Origin: a bacterium | GTDB taxonomy: Bacteria; Planctomycetota; J058; JAJDCP01 | Direction of reading: 5' to 3' | Assembly: GCA_030428695.1 (NCBI GenBank) | Contig: JAUIEM010000174.1 | Span: forward strand, 1 to 19,391 | DNA length: 19,391 bases | Shown: positions 14,214-19,391 of the stretch, piece after piece | Numbering within the stretch: the stretch's first letter is position 1 | How the letters are laid out: every line of letters begins with the position of its first letter | Position numbers and translations under genes: made by a program | The notes under the pieces: generated by a model | The model's input: the letters and a program-made list of their open reading frames with translations, nothing else | Database searches by the model: none | Told to the model about the DNA's origin: nothing

Positions 14214-16708
14214 TGCAGAGTCCAGACCGCGGCCTCGCTGCGTGGTTGATCCTGATGCTGGTGGTTCCGGCGCTCGCCCAGGAGTCCTTCAAGGACCTCG
14301 AGCGCGCCTTCGAGGACGCCATCGAGGACAGAGAGATCGCCGCAGCCGTCGATCTGATCCCACGCCTGATCGCGGCTGGCGAGCGGGACGAGGCGGTCGA
14401 GCTGCTGCTCGACGACGGCATCGACAGCGGCGACGCGCGGATCTTCGACGCGATCGCGGCCGGCCTCGACCCCCTCGACAACGCCTCCTGGGCGAAGCTG
14501 ATCGCGCGCCAGGCGGGCAAGGGAAACAAGGCCGAGCGGGCCTACCTGATCCGGCTCTGCGGCCAGGCACGCGGCGAGGCGGTCGACGAGGTCACCCGCC
14601 GGGTCAAGGACGCCCTGCGCGACAAGGACACCGGCATCCTGCTCGCCGGCATCGCGGCGAGCGCGGCCCTCGAGCTGAGCGACCACCTCTCCACCCTGCG
14701 GCGGATGGTCGACGAGGACGACGTGCTCGTCGCCGAGGCGGCCCAGGCGGCGGTCGCGAAGCTCAGCGGCGAGGCGGCCCCCGCCGCGGAGATGCAGAAC
14801 CTGGTGCCGAAGAGCTTCGCGGCCAACCGGCTGCTGGTCGTGGTCGACGTCAACGAGCCGATGGACGAAGAGCTGACCGTGCCCGCGCCAGAGCCTCCCG
14901 AAGGCGAGCCGACGCCGCCGCCCCTGAAGATGACGCGGCTCGAGCTGCTCGCGGCCGAGCTGCGGCCGATGTTGATGGCGATGCCGCGGGGGACGCGCTT
15001 CCAGCTCGCCCGCTTCGGGCGCTTCTTCAAGACCAGCTCCTGGGGGAAGGGCAGCCGCTCGGACGTCGAGGACGCCCTGGACTGGCTGGTCGACGGTCGG
15101 GCCGAGCGGCACCGTGACCTCGAGTCGGCCTTCGAGAAGGCCCTCGAGGACGAGGAGGTCGACGGCCTGCTGATCGTGCTCACCGGGGCGCCGAACCGGG
15201 GCGAAGAGGACTACGCTACCCTGCGCCAGCAGCTGCGCCAGCTGTGCTTCCAGCGCCCGCTCAAGCTGTGCGTGGTCGCCGCCGATCCGGGGCCGCGGAG
15301 CGGGCTGGAAGGCCCGGATCTCCTTCGCGCACGGGCCGAGCGCTCGGCCCTGCACGCCTTCTTCCAGGGCCTGGCCGAGGACAATGGCGGGCTGTTCCAC
15401 GCCGCCACCGTCGGCGCGCCCCCCCCGTCGGCCGCGACCCTGGACAAGCCGATGACCGCGGCGGACTCGGTGGCCGCGGGGCTCTACACCGAGCCGATCG
15501 AGGAGTTCGAGCTCGAGGTCAAGCGCGGAAAGGTCACCGAGGACGGCCTCGAGGCCCTCGAAGAGCTGCTCGGCAGGGCCAATGAGGCGACGGGGCTCGC
15601 GGCCCTCGACGGGCTCGGTCAGCACGTGAACGACGAGCGGGTCGCCGAGTGGCTGCGGGACACCGGCTGCGTGCACGACAACCCCGTCTACGCCGACCGC
15701 TGCCGGGGGCTGTACGGACAGATCTCCGAGGAGCGCCTGGTCGAGGGCCTGGCCCGCGACCTGAGCGGCCTCCGCGAGGGCTGGCACCAGCGGGCGCTGC
15801 TCGAGGGCATGCGCGGCTGGCCGCAGTCCGACATGGTCGTCGGGGAGGTCGAGGACCTCGCGGGCAGCCGCGACTTCGCCGTCCGCCTGGCCTGCGTCGA
15901 CGTGTTGCGCATCCAGGGCACGGACGACGCCCGCGACGCGCTCGAGAAGATGCTGCGCAAGGAAGAGAACCTGCGGGTGCTCAGGGCGGTCCACGACGCG
16001 GTCATCGCGCTCGGCGGGACGCCTCGCGACCCCCTGCCCGACGAGAAGGACGGGCCGCTCCTGCGGCTGCCCGTCGCCTCCTCGAAGGTGATGTTCGTCG
16101 TCGACTCCAGCGCGGCCCTCGACGAGAGCTTCCCCGACCCCGGCACCGCGGTGCCCCCGAAGGAAGGCGCGCCGGCCGACACCGGTGCGGTGCCTTCGAT
16201 CGCCAAGCGCACCTGGCTGCACCGCGAGCTCGGGGCGGTGCTCGCGGGCTGGGACGACGACACGGTCGCCGGCGTGATCGAGACCTCGAAGTCGACCCGC
16301 CGGATGTCGCCGGTCGACCAGGATGAGGACGGCCAGAAGGCGCTGACGAGCTGGCTGAAGAAGCTCGACACCGCCGACCGGCGCGACCTCCCCAAGGCCC
16401 TCGAGCGCGCCCTCGGCGAGAGCGGGGTCGACCGCATCGTGATCGTGCTCGCCGGGGCCTCGAGCGAGATCGGGGACGAGCGCATCGAGGAGCTGTGCCG
16501 TCAGGCCTGGGAGCGCGGCGTGCGCATCGACGTCGTCGGCCTGTTCGCCCGCGACGGCGACCTCGAGGACCCGGACTACGCGCAGCTCGAGCGCGACCTC
16601 GAGGTGGCGGAGAGCATCGTCGCGCTCGAGGCCCTCGCCCGTCGCACCGGCGGGACGTCGAACATCCTGCCTCCGGCGCGCCCGGGCGAAGACGAAGAGG
16701 AAGAGTGA
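14210..16708 (+). CDS. Exported protein with tandem degenerate VWA domains and HEAT-like helices
   Basis: 832 residues; the signal peptide ends PALA|QES near residue 23, so the protein is periplasmic or exported. Next come alpha-helical, HEAT-like repeats (25-195), VWA-like domain 1 (about 206-395: LLVVVDVNEPM, then VDGLLIVLTGAPN), helical repeats (450-615), and VWA-like domain 2 (624-815: VMFVVDSSAAL, then VDRIVIVLAGAS), ending in an acidic tail (EDEEEE). In both domains the three MIDAS positions are damaged. DxSxS reads DVNEP and DSSAA, the GT loop reads RHRDL and RRDL, and the TDG loop reads TGA and AGA. Metal-dependent adhesion is therefore unlikely. Both halves share the same order and a Pro-rich insert after strand one, pointing to internal duplication. 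ATGA and GTGA overlaps couple it to both neighbours. A structural or scaffolding role is inferred. Confidence 0.88.
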   Translation: MMQSPDRGLAAWLILMLVVPALAQESFKDLERAFEDAIEDREIAAAVDLIPRLIAAGERDEAVELLLDDGIDSGDARIFDAIAAGLDPLDNASWAKLIARQAGKGNKAERAYLIRLCGQARGEAVDEVTRRVKDALRDKDTGILLAGIAASAALELSDHLSTLRRMVDEDDVLVAEAAQAAVAKLSGEAAPAAEMQNLVPKSFAANRLLVVVDVNEPMDEELTVPAPEPPEGEPTPPPLKMTRLELLAAELRPMLMAMPRGTRFQLARFGRFFKTSSWGKGSRSDVEDALDWLVDGRAERHRDLESAFEKALEDEEVDGLLIVLTGAPNRGEEDYATLRQQLRQLCFQRPLKLCVVAADPGPRSGLEGPDLLRARAERSALHAFFQGLAEDNGGLFHAATVGAPPPSAATLDKPMTAADSVAAGLYTEPIEEFELEVKRGKVTEDGLEALEELLGRANEATGLAALDGLGQHVNDERVAEWLRDTGCVHDNPVYADRCRGLYGQISEERLVEGLARDLSGLREGWHQRALLEGMRGWPQSDMVVGEVEDLAGSRDFAVRLACVDVLRIQGTDDARDALEKMLRKEENLRVLRAVHDAVIALGGTPRDPLPDEKDGPLLRLPVASSKVMFVVDSSAALDESFPDPGTAVPPKEGAPADTGAVPSIAKRTWLHRELGAVLAGWDDDTVAGVIETSKSTRRMSPVDQDEDGQKALTSWLKKLDTADRRDLPKALERALGESGVDRIVIVLAGASSEIGDERIEELCRQAWERGVRIDVVGLFARDGDLEDPDYAQLERDLEVAESIVALEALARRTGGTSNILPPARPGEDEEEE

Positions 16709-17751
16709 GGGCTCCGCGGGCGGCCCCGCTCGTCCTCGGCGCGCTGATCGCGGTCCTGACGGGCGGGGCGGCGTGGGTGATCCTGCGCGACGGGCGCGGG
16801 GCCTGGCGCGAGGCGCTCTCCGCCGAGGAGCACCGGCTCGCCCGCGTGCTCGCGCGGGAGGCGGCCGTCGACATCTTCGAGGCGCGCTTCGCCTTCGTCG
16901 ACAGCTTCCTCGCGACGGCGCTCGAGCCGGACGCCGACTCTGCCAGCCTGTCCGACGCCTGCCTGCGGTTTCTGCGCAGTGTCCCCGGCGTCGCTTCCAT
17001 CGCCCTCTTCGACACCGAAGGCACACCGCGCGCCGGCATCGCGCGTCAGGACCGGGAGCTGGTGCCGCTCGAGGAGCCGCTTCCGCCCGCGCTGACGACG
17101 GCGTGCCGCCAGGCGATCGAGCTGCTCGAGGGGGAGAGCTTCGCCCTGCGCTGCGACAGACACGCCGTCGACGCGCTCGACCGGCCCTCGAACTCCGATC
17201 CCCATCTCGTCTTCGCCGCGCCCCTCCATGGCGGCCGGGACGCCGCCGCAGAGCCGCGCGGATGCGCGGTCGGCGTGCTCGATGTCGGGCGCCTCGACCG
17301 CTTCTTCACCCGCAGCCTGTGGAGCGATCCGCGCCGCAGCGTCGGCCTGTACGACCGGGACGGCCAGCTGCTGCTCGGGGTCGCCCCGCTGCCGGAGCCG
17401 GTGCGCGCGCTCAGCCTCGAGCTGCCCTCGGGCGTGTGCGCCGACAGCGATGCGATGTTCGCCTTCGCCTGGGTGCCATTGCCGCAGAACCTGTCCTTCC
17501 CGACGCGGCTGGATGACGCCGCGCCGTCGGTGCCGAAGCGGGGCCGGCCGGGCAAGGACTGGTTGCTGGTGGTCCGCCACGTGCTGGCGGGCGGGGAGGG
17601 TGAGCTGAGCGATGAGCGGGCCCGGGTCAGCGGCCGCAGCCGTGAGGCCTATGCCGCCCTGGCCCTCGCCGCGTTGCTCGCCCTGGGGTGGGGGCTGGGG
17701 ACGGCCTGGCGCCCGCGGGCTACTCCTCGGTCAGGGTCAGGCGGGTCTTGA
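16705..17751 (+). CDS. Membrane-anchored Cache-type sensor head without output domain
   Basis: 348 residues from the GTG at 16705-16707, which overlaps the previous TGA (GTGA). An N-terminal membrane helix (7-27, LVLGALIAVLTGGAAWVIL), about 285 extracytoplasmic residues and a second helix (315-335, YAALALAALLALGWGLG) leave a 13-residue cytosolic tail. The outer part has two PAS-fold-like cores, each with the Cache pattern of strand plus D-x-G turn: VASIALFDTEGTPRAG and RSVGLYDRDGQLLLG. That is the layout of a dCache ligand sensor of histidine kinases, cyclases and chemoreceptors. Here it stops right after the second helix, with no HAMP, kinase, GGDEF or methyl-accepting domain. The last 11 codons overlap the convergent neighbour. 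It may be a natural stand-alone sensor working with a partner, or the remains of a truncated receptor. The ligand could be a small carboxylate, given the operon. Confidence 0.8.
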   Translation: MRAPRAAPLVLGALIAVLTGGAAWVILRDGRGAWREALSAEEHRLARVLAREAAVDIFEARFAFVDSFLATALEPDADSASLSDACLRFLRSVPGVASIALFDTEGTPRAGIARQDRELVPLEEPLPPALTTACRQAIELLEGESFALRCDRHAVDALDRPSNSDPHLVFAAPLHGGRDAAAEPRGCAVGVLDVGRLDRFFTRSLWSDPRRSVGLYDRDGQLLLGVAPLPEPVRALSLELPSGVCADSDAMFAFAWVPLPQNLSFPTRLDDAAPSVPKRGRPGKDWLLVVRHVLAGGEGELSDERARVSGRSREAYAALALAALLALGWGLGTAWRPRATPRSGSGGS

Positions 17752-19391
17752 GCCGGGCGGTCTCGTCGTCCGGGTAGTAGTTGACCCGCAGCTGGTAGGT
17801 GCCCGGCTCGAGGTCGGCGGTCATCGACACCTCGCCGTCCATCTCCCAGCCGCCGGAGATCCACTCGTTGTTCTCGTCGTACAGCTCCAGCCCGGCGTTG
17901 GCGCCGTTCGAGAGCGCCGCGCGGATGCTCGTCGGGGCGTCGACGGTCAGGAAGTAGTCCGCGGTCTCGTAGCTGCCAAGTTCGACATCGACGGCGCCAC
18001 CGAGCGTGATGGAGGGGGCGGTGCGGACGCTGATGTTCAGCTGGGCGAGCACTCCGGTGCCCTCGTCCATGAAGTCGTCGAGCCACACCGAGGCCTCGAC
18101 GCGGTAGACCCCCGCGGCGAGCCAGGTCGTCAGGGTGTAGAGGCTCTCTTCGCCCGACAGCCAACCGAGGGGATACTCCCCGCGGAACAGCTTTGCCTCG
18201 ACCCACTCGCCTTCCGGGCCCTTGCAGTCGATCACGACCGGCGCGCCTTCGCTCAGCTCGAAGTACACGTTGCCGACATCGCCGCCCTCCTCGGTGATCT
18301 TCAGGCTGGCGGCGTCACCGTCGAGGGTTGCGACCAGGCCGCCCTCCGGGATCGTGGGGAGCTCCGGCTCCGCGGTCGTCAGCGTGAGCTCGGACTCGAC
18401 GGCGTCGTCGTCCGAGGTGAAGGAGACGTCGACCTTCAGGGTGTAGGTGCCGGCCGGGACCGTCATGCTCAGCTCGCCGTCGGCGGACTTCAGGACATTC
18501 CACTCGTGGTCGAGGGTCAGGGTGAGGGCCTCGTGGGTGCGGACGGTGAGCTTGCGGGGCGTGTCCAGCTCGATGCGGCTCGCCAGGGTCAGGCCCCGCT
18601 CCGCCAGGATGGGCACCGATTCCCCTTCCCGCAGCAGCGAGAGCGGCGCGAAGCGGACCGAAGCCTCGATGCTCGCGTCCTGCGCCAGCAGCACCAGGAT
18701 GTGCTCGCCGGCCTCGAGCATGTACTCGGACTGGATCCCCGAGAGGAAGCTGCCGTCCGGCAGGATCATCGCGCCGTTGACCGAGCTCTCGAAGGAGTCG
18801 TAGACGACGCCGAGCTGATACTCACCCGCGGTCGGGACGTCGATCCGCAGGAACGTCGGCGCGCCGAGCTTCAGCGCGCAGGTCTGGGACGGACCGGTCT
18901 CGAGGGTCGCCGCGTCGGGCAGCGCGTCGTCGAGGGCGACCAGGCGGATGGCGAAGTCGGCGTTCTCGTAGATGTCGTTCCGGACGACGATGCGGGTGCT
19001 TCCGGTCCCGAGCTCGCACAGCGCGAGCCCCCAGCCGTAGCTCCCGGCCTCGCCGATCTCCAGGCTCGGGGTGACCGAGTACAGCTCCGAGTACTCGTCG
19101 GTGTAGGCGCCGATGCCGTAGACCAGGTAGGTGCCGGGGGTCTCGACGTCGAGGAACAGCGAGGCCGACTGGCTGCCGCCGATCTTCAGCGAGGCCTCGG
19201 CCTTGCCGTCCCAGGCCTCGAAGCCTTCCGGGAGGGTGCCGGCCGGCAGGACGGTGAGGTCGATCGCCAGCGTCGTCGACGCGCCGCCCGACAGGCCGAG
19301 GTCGAAGCGGTAGGTGCCCGCGTCGAGCTCGGCGGTGAGCCGCATCCCCTCGCCTTCGTTTTCGCCGTTCGCCTGCAGCTCGCCGCGCGCG
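17720..19391 (-). CDS. Secreted multi-domain PPC-like beta-sandwich protein (partial, 5' end outside window)
   Basis: The frame is open from the window edge to TAG at 17720-17722, about 557 residues seen. An ATG at 19343-19345 is probably internal, because the residues before it (RGELQANGENEGEG) continue the same repeat pattern. Seven (A/P)G-x-(Y/H) closing strands recur every 40-110 residues: AGTYRF, PGTYLV, AGEYQL, AGEHIL, AGTYTL, AGVYRV, PGTYQL. Each follows a hydrophobic/acidic beta pattern such as ADYFLTVDAPTSIRAALSNG then LELYDENNEWISG. This matches bacterial pre-peptidase C-terminal (PPC/DVUA0089-like) domains found in exported enzymes and surface proteins. A signal peptide or enzyme domain would be beyond 19391. 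Two isolated Cys near the middle may be functional or structural. Its tail overlaps the sensor-head gene by 32 bases. Domain type is a confident guess; function unknown. Confidence 0.85.
   Translation of the reverse strand, partial: ARGELQANGENEGEGMRLTAELDAGTYRFDLGLSGGASTTLAIDLTVLPAGTLPEGFEAWDGKAEASLKIGGSQSASLFLDVETPGTYLVYGIGAYTDEYSELYSVTPSLEIGEAGSYGWGLALCELGTGSTRIVVRNDIYENADFAIRLVALDDALPDAATLETGPSQTCALKLGAPTFLRIDVPTAGEYQLGVVYDSFESSVNGAMILPDGSFLSGIQSEYMLEAGEHILVLLAQDASIEASVRFAPLSLLREGESVPILAERGLTLASRIELDTPRKLTVRTHEALTLTLDHEWNVLKSADGELSMTVPAGTYTLKVDVSFTSDDDAVESELTLTTAEPELPTIPEGGLVATLDGDAASLKITEEGGDVGNVYFELSEGAPVVIDCKGPEGEWVEAKLFRGEYPLGWLSGEESLYTLTTWLAAGVYRVEASVWLDDFMDEGTGVLAQLNISVRTAPSITLGGAVDVELGSYETADYFLTVDAPTSIRAALSNGANAGLELYDENNEWISGGWEMDGEVSMTADLEPGTYQLRVNYYPDDETARLKTRLTLTEE

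Noticed and set aside
9637..17026. Long minus-strand frames opposite the operon (9637-11466, 10994-13540, 14063-17026)
   Set aside because: All lie antisense to recognisable genes (AtoE, thioesterase, VWA) and have compositionally biased translations.
1..19391. CRISPR array, insertion sequence, tRNA or rRNA
   Set aside because: No spaced direct repeats, transposase motifs, terminal repeats or tRNA/rRNA signatures were seen on reading both strands.

Overview
High-GC bacterial chromosome segment (roughly 70% G+C in most coding blocks) with conventional sigma70-type promoters, many GTG starts and tightly overlapped genes. The gene mix suggests Planctomycetota or possibly Myxococcota: large secreted beta-sandwich and VWA/HEAT proteins of unknown role, a signal-peptide protein with an amidotransferase-like fold and two membrane segments, and FeoAB. 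No rRNA, phylogenetic marker or database match is available, so the placement is an inference.

Layout. (1) 1-424: the 3' end of a plus-strand gene with a Gly-rich linker and a small beta-sandwich tail, closed by a strong terminator at 453-477. (2) 425-813: no gene; it holds a long inverted repeat (514-626). (3) 814-3473, minus: feoA-feoB ferrous iron import, joined by a GTGA overlap. (4) 3706-5637, minus: a lower-GC four-gene cassette, hemerythrin, then a 32-residue micro-protein, then a 78-residue two-helix membrane protein, then a TDT/SLAC1-type transporter. The first three are linked by ATGA overlaps. (5) 5638-5994: promoters, plus a doubtful signal-peptide mini-ORF. (6) 5995-9396, plus: a 1133-residue cytosolic-looking multi-beta-domain protein. 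Its centre looks to me like a metallopeptidase fold that has lost its HExxH site. (7) 9455-9562, minus: a 35-residue very basic protein with its own promoter, divergent from region 8. (8) 9742-17751, plus: a five-gene run, short-chain fatty acid transporter, membrane/secreted protein, hot-dog thioesterase, tandem degenerate-VWA protein, Cache-type sensor head. Gaps and overlaps of -4 to +10 bases and a strong promoter at 9684-9712 suggest a single operon. (9) 17720-19391, minus: a partial secreted protein made of repeated PPC-like beta sandwiches. It meets region 8 tail to tail with a 32-base overlap.

How the genes may work together. FeoAB imports Fe(II). The hemerythrin cassette probably handles O2, NO or iron and moves a small anion. 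The region 8 operon links carboxylate uptake and acyl-CoA hydrolysis to a set of envelope proteins (GATase-like, double VWA, sensor head) whose MIDAS sites or output domains are missing. It looks like an undescribed envelope module, but its function cannot be read from sequence. The best candidates for unannotated biology are the micro-proteins at 4985-5083 and 9455-9562, the pseudo-peptidase at 5995-9396, and the region 8 operon.
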